This document shows, in pieces, positions 42,975 through 52,161 of a stretch of DNA of 64,000 nt. Source of the stretch: Nocardia mexicana NBRC 108244. GTDB taxonomy: Bacteria; Actinomycetota; Actinomycetes; Mycobacteriales; Mycobacteriaceae. Below the pieces are notes generated by a model. That model ran no database searches and was not told the origin of the DNA. It saw nothing but the letters and a program-made list of their open reading frames with translations. The stretch spans positions 1 through 64,000 of the forward strand of contig NZ_BDBV01000067.1 of the NCBI RefSeq assembly GCF_001613165.1. Direction: 5' to 3'. Each line of letters starts with the position of its first letter. Position 1 is the stretch's first letter. The position numbers were made by a program, and so were the translations under genes.

Positions 42975-43942
42975 CGGCCCGACCGATAGATGACTTCCCG
43001 TGCCATCGCCCGATACGCCGTCGCGCCACCGGATTTCGGCGCCCACGTGGTGATCGGCTCACCCGCGACACTGGCATCCGGGAAACGTACGGTCCGGTTG
43101 ATCACGGTGTCGTACACCAGATCCCCGAACACCTCCACCACCCGGTTCATCACCTGCCGCGAATGCAGCAATCGCGCATCGAACATGGTGACTACGATGC
43201 CCGACAGGCTCAGCCGCGGGTTCAGCCGGTCCCGCACCTTCTCGACCGTATCGGTGAGCAGGGCGAGCCCGCGCAGCGAGAAATACTCGCACTCCATCGG
43301 TATGACCACGCCGTCGGCGCAGGCCAGCGCGTTGACCGTGAGCAGGCCCAGCGACGGCTGGCAGTCGATGAGGATGTAGTCGTAGCTGCCTCGCAGCGGG
43401 GCCAGCGCGCGGCCCAGCGTCTGCTCCCGGCCGACCTCGTTGACCAGCTGTATTTCCGCCGCGGACAGATCGATGTTGCTGGGCAGCAGGTCCATGTTGT
43501 CGACCTTGGTCTTCATCAGGACGTCGCTCGCGCTGGCCCGGCCCCCGACCAGCAGGTTGTGCACGGTCAGGTCGAGGTCGTGATGGGCCACGCCGAGGCC
43601 TGCCGATAACGCGCCCTGCGGATCCAGGTCGACCAGCAGCACGCGGCGACCGTACTCGGCCAGCGCGGCACCGAGATTGATGGTGGAGGTGGTCTTGCCG
43701 ACGCCGCCCTTCTGGTTGCACATGGCGACGATCTGCGCCTCCCCCTCGGCGGGCGCCGGAGGAGGTTCCGGAATCTCGCGCAGGGGGCGTCCGGTCGGTC
43801 CGAGTTCCGTGCCGTCCGCCACGATGTCGTTCGCCTCCCATAGTGTTTGGGCCGCCTGCTCTGTTCGCGGGCCTGACCGGGTCTGTGAAAGCGGTTCTGC
43901 CGCAGCACTCATCGGCGGCTCGGCCGCACCGGCTGTCGTCAT
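42971..43942 (-). CDS. parA: ParA/Soj-type chromosome partitioning ATPase
   Basis: A 323-residue deviant Walker ATPase: MCNQKGGVGKTTSTINLGAA (signature Lys78), LLVDLDPQG, and YDYILIDCQPSLGLLTVNAL. Together with ScpA/ScpB it acts in chromosome segregation; there is no adjacent parB, which fits the M. tuberculosis Rv1708 type that is separate from the main parAB near oriC. The ATG at 43942 has AAGGAGC upstream; a longer frame to 44059 lacks such a site. Confidence 0.9.
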   Translation of the reverse strand: MTTAGAAEPPMSAAAEPLSQTRSGPRTEQAAQTLWEANDIVADGTELGPTGRPLREIPEPPPAPAEGEAQIVAMCNQKGGVGKTTSTINLGAALAEYGRRVLLVDLDPQGALSAGLGVAHHDLDLTVHNLLVGGRASASDVLMKTKVDNMDLLPSNIDLSAAEIQLVNEVGREQTLGRALAPLRGSYDYILIDCQPSLGLLTVNALACADGVVIPMECEYFSLRGLALLTDTVEKVRDRLNPRLSLSGIVVTMFDARLLHSRQVMNRVVEVFGDLVYDTVINRTVRFPDASVAGEPITTWAPKSGGATAYRAMAREVIYRSGR

Positions 43943-44198
43943 ATCCGCTGCTCCTTCAATTTTCCTGCCCAATGCCCCACCGAGCGAGCGGGACAGTCCC
44001 GCCTGGCGCTCCCAGGGTCGCACCAGGATCCCCATAGACGCTACCGCTTCCGAGCGCAAGACCTACGCTCGGACACGCTCTGCGAACATGCCGCGGCACG
44101 CCTGGATGTCGAGTGTGACCATGAGTACGGCGTTGCCGTCAACAGTAACCGCGACACCGGAGGCCACCGGCCGATTCCGCGACGATCTTCTCCGGCCG

Positions 44199-45125
44199 CT
44201 ATCGCGCCCGCGGGTGCGCGGTCGCCCAGACCTCGTGCAGGGTATTGACCGTGACCAGCGTGTAGATCTGCGTGGTCGTCACCGACGCGTGCCCGAGCAG
44301 CTCCTGCACCACACGCACATCCGCGCCGCCGTCGAGCAGGTGCGTCGCGAAGGAATGGCGCAGGGTGTGCGGGGACACCGCGGCGCCGATCCCGGCCCGT
44401 TCGGCCGAATCCTGCAGTACCTGCCAGGCACTCTGGCGGGACAGGCGGCCCCCGCGCGCATTGAGGAACAGCGCCGGATTTCCCTTGCCGCGCATGGCCA
44501 GCGCGGGACGGCCGCGGACCAGGTAGCGATCCAGGGCGTCCAGGGCGGGGCGGCCGACCGGAACCATGCGCTGCTTACCGCCCTTGCCGTGCAGTATCAC
44601 GGCCCGTTCGCCGACGTCGATGTCGTCGACGTCGAGCCCGACCACCTCGGAGATGCGGGCGCCCGTGGAGTACAGCAGCTCCAGCAGCGCGCGGTCACGC
44701 AGCCCGCGGGGCCCGCCGTCGGCTTCCCCGGTGCCGCCCGCCGCCTCCAGCAGAGCCGAAACCTGGTCGTAGGGAAGTGCTTTCGGCAGGCGGCGGGCCG
44801 GGGAAGGGGGCTTGACCGCGTGGGCGACATCGCCCGTGGTGATGCCCTCGGCCGCCGCGAACCGATGCAGCCCGCGCACCGCGACCAGGCCCCGGGCGGC
44901 CGAACTGGCGGCCAGCGGCGGATATCCGTTTCCGCCCGCCCGCAGCGCCACCACGAAGTCGGCGATATCGCCCTCGCCGACGCCATCCAGCCCCTCGATC
45001 CCCCGCTGCGACAGAAATTCCCGATACCGATCCAGATCACGCCGGTAGGCGCTGGAGGTGTTGCGCGCCGCGCCCCGCTCGACCGTCAAATGGTCGAGAT
45101 ACGCCTCGATCTCCCGCTGCAACAC
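44199..45125 (-). CDS. xerD: Site-specific tyrosine recombinase XerD
   Basis: A 308-residue recombinase that resolves chromosome dimers at dif with XerC and FtsK. N-terminal core-binding domain IEAYLDHLTVERGAARNTSSAY. Catalytic residues all present: Arg in TGARISEVVGL, Lys in GKGGKQR, HTLRH (His and Arg), His in LLGHASV and Tyr in TTTQIYT. GTG start. It is a chromosomal gene in a conserved context and not a phage integrase. Confidence 0.93.
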   Translation of the reverse strand: MLQREIEAYLDHLTVERGAARNTSSAYRRDLDRYREFLSQRGIEGLDGVGEGDIADFVVALRAGGNGYPPLAASSAARGLVAVRGLHRFAAAEGITTGDVAHAVKPPSPARRLPKALPYDQVSALLEAAGGTGEADGGPRGLRDRALLELLYSTGARISEVVGLDVDDIDVGERAVILHGKGGKQRMVPVGRPALDALDRYLVRGRPALAMRGKGNPALFLNARGGRLSRQSAWQVLQDSAERAGIGAAVSPHTLRHSFATHLLDGGADVRVVQELLGHASVTTTQIYTLVTVNTLHEVWATAHPRAR

Positions 45126-45453
45126 CCGCCGCCCCTACCGCCGCGACTTGCCCGGGCACCGCATCCCGTCGATCGGCGCAACCGACCGCCACGACTCGAG
45201 CGGCAAGGTTTCGACATTCACGGCTCACATAATGTCAGCCCACCCCACCCCGCGCAGACCGAACACACCCGCCCGACCAACCCGTCCCACCCCGATTCAC
45301 GCACCCCCACCGATTCACGCACCCGCTCCAGCACACATACCGGTGCGAGAGCGCGCACAGAGTGCGGGAAGCAAGCGGCTCGACGCAACAGAGAGCCGTG
45401 CATCCTGAAGCCGGCGCAGCACGGGCAACCCGGCCACACGCGCCGACTTCGAC
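45126..45453. other. Intergenic gap with a repeat fragment
   Basis: No gene supported. 45240-45335 is Pro/His-codon-like, C-rich sequence with low complexity (CACCCCG, CACGCACCC repeats). A fragment of the GTGCGGGAA element is at 45346-45371. Confidence 0.5.
45346..45371. repeat. Partial third copy of the palindromic element
   Basis: GTGCGAGAGCGCGCACAGAG followed by TGCGGGAA aligns with 36629-36656 with few substitutions; it lacks the left hairpin arm and the outer arms of the first copy. Confidence 0.55.
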
Positions 45454-45762
45454 CTACAAACTCAACGCCGCCCGCAACCTGGTGTCCAGCGCGTCCATCT
45501 CGTCGGCACTCAACTCCCCCGCCAGCTCCGCCAGCCACACCCGATACACGCGGTGGAACTCGAGGGCGTCGGCCCATCCGTGGCAGGTGTGAATCGTCAG
45601 CACATGCCCCGGGTCCGCGTCGGCGATCGGCACCACGTGCAGCCAGCGGTAGGGCGAGACGATCACCGCGGGATCCGACACCAGGACGACGGTGGTGCGC
45701 CGCGGGGCCGGGGTGCCGTCGGGCAGAACCGGGGCGTACTGCCAGACCTCGCCGCGCCTCAT
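45454..45762 (-). CDS. PemK/MazF-like protein
   Basis: A 102-residue protein with the start pattern of the MazF/PemK fold, MRRGEVWQYAPVLPDG, and the following strands RRTTVVLVSDPAV, RWLHVVPIADADPG, HRVYRVWLAEL. MazF-type toxins are mRNA interferases. The usual upstream antitoxin gene is missing; only a 27-codon frame (45759-45842) overlaps its start. It may be a solitary or domesticated family member. It is inserted between xerD and the Nudix gene, where the mycobacterial order has no such gene. Confidence 0.6.
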   Translation of the reverse strand: MRRGEVWQYAPVLPDGTPAPRRTTVVLVSDPAVIVSPYRWLHVVPIADADPGHVLTIHTCHGWADALEFHRVYRVWLAELAGELSADEMDALDTRLRAALSL

Positions 45763-45842
45763 GCGGCGCCGTGCGCGCAGGGAATCGCCGGTGGAATCAG
45801 GATGACCGGCACCGGGCTCACCTTGCGCATACCCTCATGCAT
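45759..45842 (-). CDS. Possible 27-codon leader ORF overlapping the PemK-like gene
   Basis: MHEGMRKVSPVPVILIPPAI and seven more residues, ending in GCATGA so that its TGA overlaps the next ATG by four bases. The overlap is typical for coupled genes, but the peptide does not resemble an antitoxin and could be chance. Confidence 0.25.
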   Translation of the reverse strand: MHEGMRKVSPVPVILIPPAIPCAHGAA

Positions 45843-45951
45843 ACCAGAGCGGCGCGGCACCAGGAACCCGGCGGCAACCGCGTATGCGAATGATTCGGAT
45901 TGCATGAGTCACACGCGTTCTCGCGCCTGCGGAGTCCACCGACCGGTTCCG

Positions 45952-46605
45952 TTATTCCGCGCCGCCCGCCGTGGCCGCGCGGGCCTTGCGCCTCAGGAAC
46001 GCGGTCGGCATACCGGGCCACGCCGCATCGGCCGCACGCAGCGCGGTTCCCCGGGCGCGCGCCGTGGCCAGCGCCAGCACGCCCGCCACCGCGGTGGCGT
46101 TGACGATCTCGCCCGCCAGGGCGGCGTCGACGGCCTCGTCGAGCGGCATGCGCACGATCTCGAGGTCCGCCTCCTCCAATTCCGGTTCGGGACGGTCGGT
46201 TTCGTGCAGGCCGGTGGCGAGGTAGATGCGCAGCGACTCGTCGGTGAAACCGGGCGACAGCGCGACATCGACCAGCACCGACCACTCCGACGCGGCCAGG
46301 CCGGTCTCCTCCGCGAGCTCGCGCCGGGCCGCGGCGAGCGGATCCTCGCCCGGCTGGTCGAGCAGGCCCGCGGGCAACTCCAGCAGCCTGCGGCCGATCG
46401 GGTGCCGGTACTGGTTGATCAGCACGATATTGCCGTCGTCGTCGAGCGCGGCGACCGCGACCGCGCCGTGGTGCTCGATCACCTCGCGCTCGACCACGCG
46501 CCCGCCGGGCATCGCGACCTGGTCCAGCCGCAGCGCCAGGATCGCGCCCGAGTACACGGTGCTGCTGGACACCGTCTCGAAATCGTGCGATCCGGGGGTG
46601 CTCAC
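45952..46605 (-). CDS. Nudix hydrolase (ADP-ribose pyrophosphatase type)
   Basis: A 217-residue enzyme. The Nudix box is GLLDQPGEDPLAAARRELAE followed by ETGL (about residues 80-103), with all catalytic Glu residues. VVEREVIEHHGAVAVAALDD upstream and FTDESLRIYLA downstream match the ADP-ribose pyrophosphatase subgroup (orthologue of Rv1700). It cleaves ADP-ribose to AMP and ribose 5-phosphate. The GTG overlaps the pyrG stop by four bases. Confidence 0.9.
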   Translation of the reverse strand: MSTPGSHDFETVSSSTVYSGAILALRLDQVAMPGGRVVEREVIEHHGAVAVAALDDDGNIVLINQYRHPIGRRLLELPAGLLDQPGEDPLAAARRELAEETGLAASEWSVLVDVALSPGFTDESLRIYLATGLHETDRPEPELEEADLEIVRMPLDEAVDAALAGEIVNATAVAGVLALATARARGTALRAADAAWPGMPTAFLRRKARAATAGGAE

Positions 46606-48341
46606 TGCGCGACCCGTTCCCCCTCGCCGAGGGTGACCTCGCCCTCGATATCGACCGGAAGCCGTTCGGCCGCCTTGTATTTCAGCGCGGCGTTGATCAG
46701 TCCGGCGAACAGCGGATGCGGCCGGGTGGGCCGGCTCTTCAGCTCCGGATGCGCCTGGGTGGCAACGAAGTACGGGTGCTGGTCGGCGGGCAGTTCGACG
46801 AATTCGACCAGGTGCCCGTCCGGCGAGGTGCCGCTGAACCGCAGCCCGCTCTGCGCGATCTTGTCCCGATAGGAGTTGTTCACCTCGTAGCGGTGCCGGT
46901 GCCGCTCGGACACCTCGGTGACGCCGTAGGCCTGCGCGACCACCGAATCCGGCTGCAGCACGGCGGGATAGGCGCCCAGGCGCATGGTGCCGCCCAGATC
47001 GGCCTCACCGGCGACGGCCTGTTCCTGGTCGGCCATGGTGGAGATGACCGGATGCTGGGTCTCGGGCTCGAACTCGGCCGAGTTGGCATCCTCGAGGCCG
47101 ACCGAGCGGGCCGCCTCGATCACCACGCACTGCAGGCCCAGGCACAGTCCCAGCAGCGGGATGCCGCGGGTGCGCGCGTAGCGGATGGCCCCGACCTTGC
47201 CCTCGATGCCGCGAATGCCGAATCCGCCCGGAATCAGGACCGCGTCGGCGTCGTGCAGATGGTGCTGGGCCCCGGCCGGAGTCTCGCATTCGTCGGACTG
47301 CACCCAGCGGATGTTCACCTTCGCCCGCGCCGCGAATCCGCCCGCGCGCAGTGCCTCGGTCACCGACAGGTAGGCGTCGGGCAGATCGACGTACTTGCCG
47401 ACCAGTGCGACGGTCACATGCTCGCGCGGGTTGTGCACCCGATCGAGCAGGTCGCCCCACACTGTCCAGTCCACGTCGCGGAACGGCAGGCCCAGCTTGC
47501 GCACCACGTAGGCGTCCAGGCCCTCGCGGTGCAGCACCCGCGGGATGTCGTAGATCGAGGGCGCGTCCGGGGTGGAGATGCAGGCGTCGACGTCGACGTC
47601 GCACATCAGCGCGATCTTGTTCTTCAGCGGCTGCGGCACGTCGCGGTCGCAGCGCAGGATCAGCGCGTCGGGCTGGATGCCGATATTGCGCAGCGCGGCC
47701 ACCGAATGCTGGGTCGGCTTGGTCTTCAGCTCGCCCGACGGCGCCAGGTACGGCACCAGCGTCACGTGCAGGAAGAAGACGTTCTCGCGGCCCACCTCGT
47801 GGCGGATCTGCCGGGCCGCCTCCAGGAACGGCTGCGATTCGATATCGCCGACGGTGCCGCCGATTTCGGTGATCACCACGTCCGGCACGTGGCCGTACAT
47901 GTCGGGGCCCGTGGTGGCCAGGATGCGGCGCTTGAGTTCGTCGGTGATGTGCGGGATCACCTGCACCGTATCGCCGAGGTACTCGCCGCGGCGCTCCTTG
48001 GCGATCACCGTCGAGTAGACCTGCCCGGTGGTGACATTCGCGTCGCCCGACAGATTCCGGTCGAGGAACCGCTCGTAGTGGCCGACGTCCAGGTCGGTCT
48101 CGGCGCCGTCGTCGGTCACGAACACCTCGCCGTGCTGGAAGGGGTTCATGGTGCCGGGATCGACGTTCAGATAGGGATCGAGCTTCTGCATCGTGACGCG
48201 CAGACCGCGCGCGGTGAGCAGTTGACCGAGGCTGGAGGCTGTCAGTCCCTTCCCCAGAGAGGAGGCGACACCACCGCTGACGAAGATGAGCTTGGTGGCC
48301 GTCTGATTAGGAGAGAGCGCCGGAATCCGTGATTGACCCAC
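46602..48341 (-). CDS. pyrG: CTP synthase
   Basis: A 579-residue enzyme that amidates UTP to CTP. The N-terminal synthase domain has TKLIFVSGGVASSLGKGLTA and the Mg/ATP loop; the C-terminal glutamine amidotransferase has its nucleophile Cys in LLGLCLGLQC and His/Glu in QAHPELKSRP. GPDMYGHVPDVVITEIGGTVGDIES is diagnostic. GTG start. Directly upstream of the Nudix gene in the conserved order. Confidence 0.96.
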   Translation of the reverse strand: MGQSRIPALSPNQTATKLIFVSGGVASSLGKGLTASSLGQLLTARGLRVTMQKLDPYLNVDPGTMNPFQHGEVFVTDDGAETDLDVGHYERFLDRNLSGDANVTTGQVYSTVIAKERRGEYLGDTVQVIPHITDELKRRILATTGPDMYGHVPDVVITEIGGTVGDIESQPFLEAARQIRHEVGRENVFFLHVTLVPYLAPSGELKTKPTQHSVAALRNIGIQPDALILRCDRDVPQPLKNKIALMCDVDVDACISTPDAPSIYDIPRVLHREGLDAYVVRKLGLPFRDVDWTVWGDLLDRVHNPREHVTVALVGKYVDLPDAYLSVTEALRAGGFAARAKVNIRWVQSDECETPAGAQHHLHDADAVLIPGGFGIRGIEGKVGAIRYARTRGIPLLGLCLGLQCVVIEAARSVGLEDANSAEFEPETQHPVISTMADQEQAVAGEADLGGTMRLGAYPAVLQPDSVVAQAYGVTEVSERHRHRYEVNNSYRDKIAQSGLRFSGTSPDGHLVEFVELPADQHPYFVATQAHPELKSRPTRPHPLFAGLINAALKYKAAERLPVDIEGEVTLGEGERVAQ

Positions 48342-48462
48342 GGGACTTCACGTTAACACGAAAATCCGCGGCGAATCGACGCCACGCGAGGTAGCCACAC
48401 GATGGCTGGAAGTTCTTCGTCACATCCGTCCCATCCGGCGCTGTCGGCACATCCGTCCCGGG

Positions 48463-49104
48463 TTACCCGGCAGCGGCCGCGGCAGACAGGTCGTCGACGC
48501 TGCCGGACATGATTGTCCGGACGTGTGCGGTGATCATCTCCAGCGGCCAGTCCCACCATGCGAGCTCGAGCAGGCGGTCGATCCGGCAGGGCTCGTAGCG
48601 GTAGCGGATGACCCGGGCCGGGTTGCCGCCCGCGATCGCGTAGTCGGGCACATCGTCGACGACCACCGATCCGGAGGCGACGATCGCGCCGTGCCCGATC
48701 CGCACGCCCGGCATCACCAGCGTGCCGTATCCGAGCCAGACATCGTTGCCGACGACGGTGTCGCCGCGCCCCGGCAACCCGGCGATGAGATCGACATGGT
48801 CCGACCACGACCCGCCCATGATGGGGAACGGGAACGTCGACGGCCCGTCCATGCGGTGGTTCGCGCCGTTCATGATGAACCGCACGCCCTCCCCCAGCGC
48901 GCAGTATTTGCCGATGATCAGCTTCTCCGGGCCGTAGTGGTACAGCACGTTGCGCGTCTCGAAGGCTGTCGGATCGTCCGGATCGTCGTAGTACGAGAAC
49001 TCCCCGACCTCGATCAGCGGCGAGGTGATCAGCGGCTTCAGCAGCACCACCCGCGGCTGCTCGGGCATGGGGTGCAGCACGGTCGGATCGGGTGGCACAG
49101 GCAC
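48463..49104 (-). CDS. Vat/CatB-type hexapeptide acetyltransferase
   Basis: A 213-residue left-handed beta-helix acyltransferase. GKYCALGEGVRFIMNGANHRMDGPSTFPF contains the catalytic His (NHRMDG), followed by hexapeptide turns GDTVVGNDVWLGYGTLVMPG, VRIGHGAIVASGSVVVDDVP, YAIAGGNPARVIRYR. This is the xenobiotic acetyltransferase subgroup that includes streptogramin A and chloramphenicol acetyltransferases; antibiotic inactivation is possible but not shown. GTG with AAGGG upstream. It is an insertion between steB and pyrG relative to mycobacteria. Confidence 0.85.
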   Translation of the reverse strand: MPVPPDPTVLHPMPEQPRVVLLKPLITSPLIEVGEFSYYDDPDDPTAFETRNVLYHYGPEKLIIGKYCALGEGVRFIMNGANHRMDGPSTFPFPIMGGSWSDHVDLIAGLPGRGDTVVGNDVWLGYGTLVMPGVRIGHGAIVASGSVVVDDVPDYAIAGGNPARVIRYRYEPCRIDRLLELAWWDWPLEMITAHVRTIMSGSVDDLSAAAAAG

Positions 49105-49179
49105 GGATCATCCCTTCGTTCGGACAACCGGCCCATCATGCCAAACCACGGCTCACGCCTCCCAGTCATTTCCGGCGGT

Positions 49180-49290
49180 ATGCCTTCCCCATTCCCGGCG
49201 GCATGCCTGCGCCATTCCCGGCATGCCCTCCCCCCATCCCCGGGCATGCCCTCCCCAATTCCCGGCATGCCCTCCCCAATTCCCGGCATG
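49180..49290. repeat. Minisatellite of about 21-bp units
   Basis: Several adjacent copies of CCCTCCCCAATTCCCGGCATG, the last two identical, preceded by more degenerate copies (ATTCCCGGCGGCATGCCT, ATTCCCGGCATGCCCTCC). Unit length varies by one base, so small frames in it are not coding. Confidence 0.8.
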
Positions 49291-49332
49291 CTTTTGGCCG
49301 GGATCGCACTGGATTCCGGCCGAAAGCATGCC
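49287..49332. repeat. Hairpin repeat sharing 22 bases with 52162-52183
   Basis: GGCATGCTTTTGGCCGG (from 49287) pairs with CCGGCCGAAAGCATGCC (to 49332). The right arm plus GGATT is the exact inverse of 22 bases at 52162-52183. It may terminate the minus-strand steB transcript (60 bases after its stop). Confidence 0.75.
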
Positions 49333-49391
49333 GGAACGACGAACTCGGCGTGGCATGCCGGAAGTGACGTAGGGCGATCTCCGGCTTGGCC

Positions 49392-50315
49392 TCAGCGTGG
49401 CATGGCGGCGACGGTGAGGGAGTTGGCCTTGGCGCCCGTTCCGTACCTGCCGGTGACGCCGTTCAGTTGCTCGCTCAGCCCCAGAGCCGTTGTGACCCGG
49501 CCGATTTCGTGGTTCACGTTATCCACGGTGGTGACCGTGGAGCCGAGCTGGGAGTCGCCGCGCACCACCGCGATCGGGCCGGAGCCGTCCGCGGCGCCCG
49601 AGCGACCGGCCAGCACCACCCCCGCGCTGCGGCCCTTCAGCCCACCGGCGAACCGGCCCACGATCGAGCCCTCGTTGTCCTGGTCCGCCTTGGCCCCGTC
49701 GCCTGTGACGACGACGGCCAGCTGGGCGGGGTGGACGGTATCGGCGTTCAGGAATCCCCCGCCGCGCAACGTATCCAGGATCAGTCCGCGTTCCTGCTCG
49801 GTGGCGCGCGGCTGACCGCTACCGGGATCGGTGAGCAGCGCCAGGCCCAGCAGATCGCCCGCGAGACCCCCCTGGTCGACCGCGCCGGTCTGCAATTGGG
49901 CACCGGCCGGAATCATGTTCGTGGCCGCCGTGCGCAGCCGATCGCCCTGACCGGAGTCCACGAAAGCCGCTGTCAGCGAGACCTTTCCGGCCACCGTGGC
50001 ACCCGATGCCAGCAGCGATTTGGTGACGGCGTCGACATCGGCATTGTCGGCGTCGGGAGTGGTGAACACCAGCACGCTGCGGTCGGCGAGCGTACCGCCC
50101 AGCAGCCGTCCCGCCGACCGGGCGACGAAGGCGTCGGCCGCGTTCAGCTGCGCGGTGAGCTCGGCGTTTTCGTCGCTCAGCTCGGCGGTGCGCCCGTCGC
50201 CGCGGTCCGCGCGCAGCGAACCCCCGCCGATCACCTGCCCGCCGAGTACCAGCCCGACCGCCAGCGCCAGAAAGATCGCCGCGATGGAGATGGCGTGCTG
50301 GCGTAACGAAATCAC
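49392..50315 (-). CDS. steB: SteB / MctB-family membrane-anchored protein
   Basis: A 307-residue protein: one N-terminal membrane anchor (HAISIAAIFLALAVGLVLGG), a short coiled coil (LSDENAELTAQLNAADAF) and a large extracytoplasmic Rossmann-like domain. It is the family of M. tuberculosis Rv1698 (MctB, described as a copper-related outer channel) and C. glutamicum SteB, which works with SteA to regulate cell separation by the RipC-FtsEX hydrolase system. The pairing with steA here favours the cell-separation role. GTG start, nine bases after steA. Confidence 0.85.
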   Translation of the reverse strand: MISLRQHAISIAAIFLALAVGLVLGGQVIGGGSLRADRGDGRTAELSDENAELTAQLNAADAFVARSAGRLLGGTLADRSVLVFTTPDADNADVDAVTKSLLASGATVAGKVSLTAAFVDSGQGDRLRTAATNMIPAGAQLQTGAVDQGGLAGDLLGLALLTDPGSGQPRATEQERGLILDTLRGGGFLNADTVHPAQLAVVVTGDGAKADQDNEGSIVGRFAGGLKGRSAGVVLAGRSGAADGSGPIAVVRGDSQLGSTVTTVDNVNHEIGRVTTALGLSEQLNGVTGRYGTGAKANSLTVAAMPR

Positions 50316-50324
50316 TGTTCCCCC

Positions 50325-51539
50325 TTATTGTTTCCGATCGAGTAAGCCCCGGCCCCAGGACTCGGCGTGCTGCCAGGTGTCGCGCACCCAGTCCAGCACC
50401 TCACCACCCATGTGCTGCGAGGCGAGCAGCGCCACGATCAGCGCGACGAGCGCGGCCAACACCACCAGCGCGGCCGCCCAGCCGGAGGTGCGCTGCCGGT
50501 ACAGCGTGGCAACGGCTTTCGCGTCCATCAGCTTCGACCCGGTCTTGAGCCGGGTGAGGAAGGTCGCCGGATTCGATTCGCGCCTGCTGCGATCGAAGAA
50601 GTCGTCGAGCGAGGCGGCGGCGCCGCAGGTGACGATCAGCGCGGCCTCGTGGTGGTCGGCCAGCAGCAGCGCCAGATCCGTCGCCGAGCCGGACGACGGG
50701 AAGGTGGTGGCGCCGATACCGAGGTCCTGGATGCGCTCCAGGCCCTTGGCGTGGCCGTCGGTATCGGCGGGCAGGATCACCTCGGCGCCGCACTTCAGGG
50801 CCGTGGCGGTGATCTCCTCCGGATCGCCGACGATCAGATCGGGCCGGTATCCGCCGCGTATCAACGCATCCGCGCCGCGCCCCACCCCGACCAGAATCGG
50901 CGCGTACTCCTTGATGAACGGCTTGAGCGACTTGAGGTCCTCGCGGTGATCGGGCCCGTCGGCGACCACCACGACGTGCCGCTTACGCATGGACACGGCC
51001 AGGTCCGGCACCCCGAGACCGTCGATCAGCAGGGCGCTCTCGGTGCGGATGAACTCGATCGTGTTGCCCGCGAACGCCTCCAGGTGATCGGCCAGGCCGT
51101 TGCGGGCCTCGATCATGCGCTCGGCGATCGTGGCCTCGCTCAGCTCGATGGTCTCCACCAGCACCTCCGGCACCTTCTTGGTGACCCGGTCGGCGTAGAC
51201 GACACCCTCGTCGATGCGGACCTTGATGCCGTCCTTGATCTTGGTGAAGACGTCGGTGGACACCGCGTCCAGCAGCAGGATTCCGTTGGCCACCAGCACT
51301 TCCGGGCCCAGATTCGGATACCGCCCGGAGATCGACGGGGAGGCGTTGATCACCGCCACCACGCCCGCCTCGACGAGCCGGTCGGCGGTCAGCCGATCCA
51401 GATCCATCTCGTCGAGCACCACGACGTCGCCCGGTCCGACACGCTTGAGCAGACGCCGGGTGTTGCGGTCGACCCGGGCTATCCCGGACAGGCCGGGCAG
51501 CGTTTCGGTGCTTTTCGACAGCAGCGCCAGCATCTTCAT
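50325..51539 (-). CDS. steA: SteA, cytoplasmic regulator of cell separation (Rv1697 family)
   Basis: A 404-residue protein: KMLALLSKS, LKRVGPGDVVVLDEMDLDRLTA, SISGRYPNLGPEVLVANGI in the N-terminal domain, a thiamin-pyrophosphokinase-like domain with VVVADGPDHREDLKSL, GGYRPDLIVGDPEEI and FPSSGSATDLALLLAD, and one C-terminal helix (AALVVLAALVALIVALLASQ). In Corynebacterium SteA-SteB act together in septal cell-wall cleavage. Start at MKM (51539) follows the usual start of the family; an ATG at 51611 would add 24 residues. Confidence 0.88.
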   Translation of the reverse strand: MKMLALLSKSTETLPGLSGIARVDRNTRRLLKRVGPGDVVVLDEMDLDRLTADRLVEAGVVAVINASPSISGRYPNLGPEVLVANGILLLDAVSTDVFTKIKDGIKVRIDEGVVYADRVTKKVPEVLVETIELSEATIAERMIEARNGLADHLEAFAGNTIEFIRTESALLIDGLGVPDLAVSMRKRHVVVVADGPDHREDLKSLKPFIKEYAPILVGVGRGADALIRGGYRPDLIVGDPEEITATALKCGAEVILPADTDGHAKGLERIQDLGIGATTFPSSGSATDLALLLADHHEAALIVTCGAAASLDDFFDRSRRESNPATFLTRLKTGSKLMDAKAVATLYRQRTSGWAAALVVLAALVALIVALLASQHMGGEVLDWVRDTWQHAESWGRGLLDRKQ

Positions 51540-51720
51540 GAGATCCGATGATGATCGGAAACCCTCAACCTTTGGTGGAGGCGCGCCGAATTCCGCTACC
51601 AGATTCGTCACAGTGATGCCAGCGACGCATCACGAGGGTCACCGAACCGGTACCGATATGTCCGGTACCGATATGCTCGCCCGGCAGGCGCACGACGTAC
51701 CGCTTCAGAAGGAGATTGGC

Positions 51721-52143
51721 ATGGCCAGCACCACGATCGACACCGTCATTCCCGCACCGCGCGATGTCGTGTACAAGCTCTTCACCGAGCGTGACAGCCT
51801 CAACAAATATCTGCCGATCAACTTCACCATGAAGCAGCCCGGTTCGCCCGAGCCCGCCGGTGTCGGCGCGCGGTACCTGGTCGGCGTCGCGGGCGTCGGT
51901 GTCACCGAGGAGACCACCGCCCTGGTACCCGGCGAGCGCATGGAGTACAAGATCATCGCCGGCGCCCCGGTCCGCAGCCACACCGGCACCATCACCTTCG
52001 CCGATGCCCCCGGCGGCACCCTGGTCACCTACCGCATGGACTCCGACCCGAAGGTCCCCGTCCCCGCCAAGCTCACCGAACTCGCCCTCAAGGGCCTGAT
52101 CAGCCCGTTCCTCAGCGCCGCCAAGAAGGCGGTGGCGAAGTAG
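51721..52143 (+). CDS. SRPBCC-family protein, 140 aa
   Basis: A START-like lipid/ligand-binding fold: STTIDTVIPAPRDVVYKLFTERD opens the domain, GVGARYLVGVAGVGVTEETT and HTGTITFADAPGGTLVTYRM follow, and a C-terminal amphipathic helix LKGLISPFLSAAKKAV closes it. ATG with AAGGAGATTGGC. It reads against its neighbours, between steA and recN, and is not part of the mycobacterial order, so it was inserted. A 14-base direct repeat CCGGTACCGATATG (51647 and 51662) lies in its promoter region. Ligand unknown. Confidence 0.82.
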   Translation: MASTTIDTVIPAPRDVVYKLFTERDSLNKYLPINFTMKQPGSPEPAGVGARYLVGVAGVGVTEETTALVPGERMEYKIIAGAPVRSHTGTITFADAPGGTLVTYRMDSDPKVPVPAKLTELALKGLISPFLSAAKKAVAK

Positions 52144-52161
52144 GCGCTCCCACCTGATTCC

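Noticed and set aside
44199..45125. Integrase of a mobile island
   Set aside because: Length, motifs and position between parA and pyrG genes fit chromosomal XerD; no att sites or phage genes nearby.
49038..49289. Gly/Met-rich ORF across the 21-bp minisatellite
   Set aside because: Translation is simply the repeat (GEGMPGIGEGMPG type), and unit length is not constant in the reading frame.
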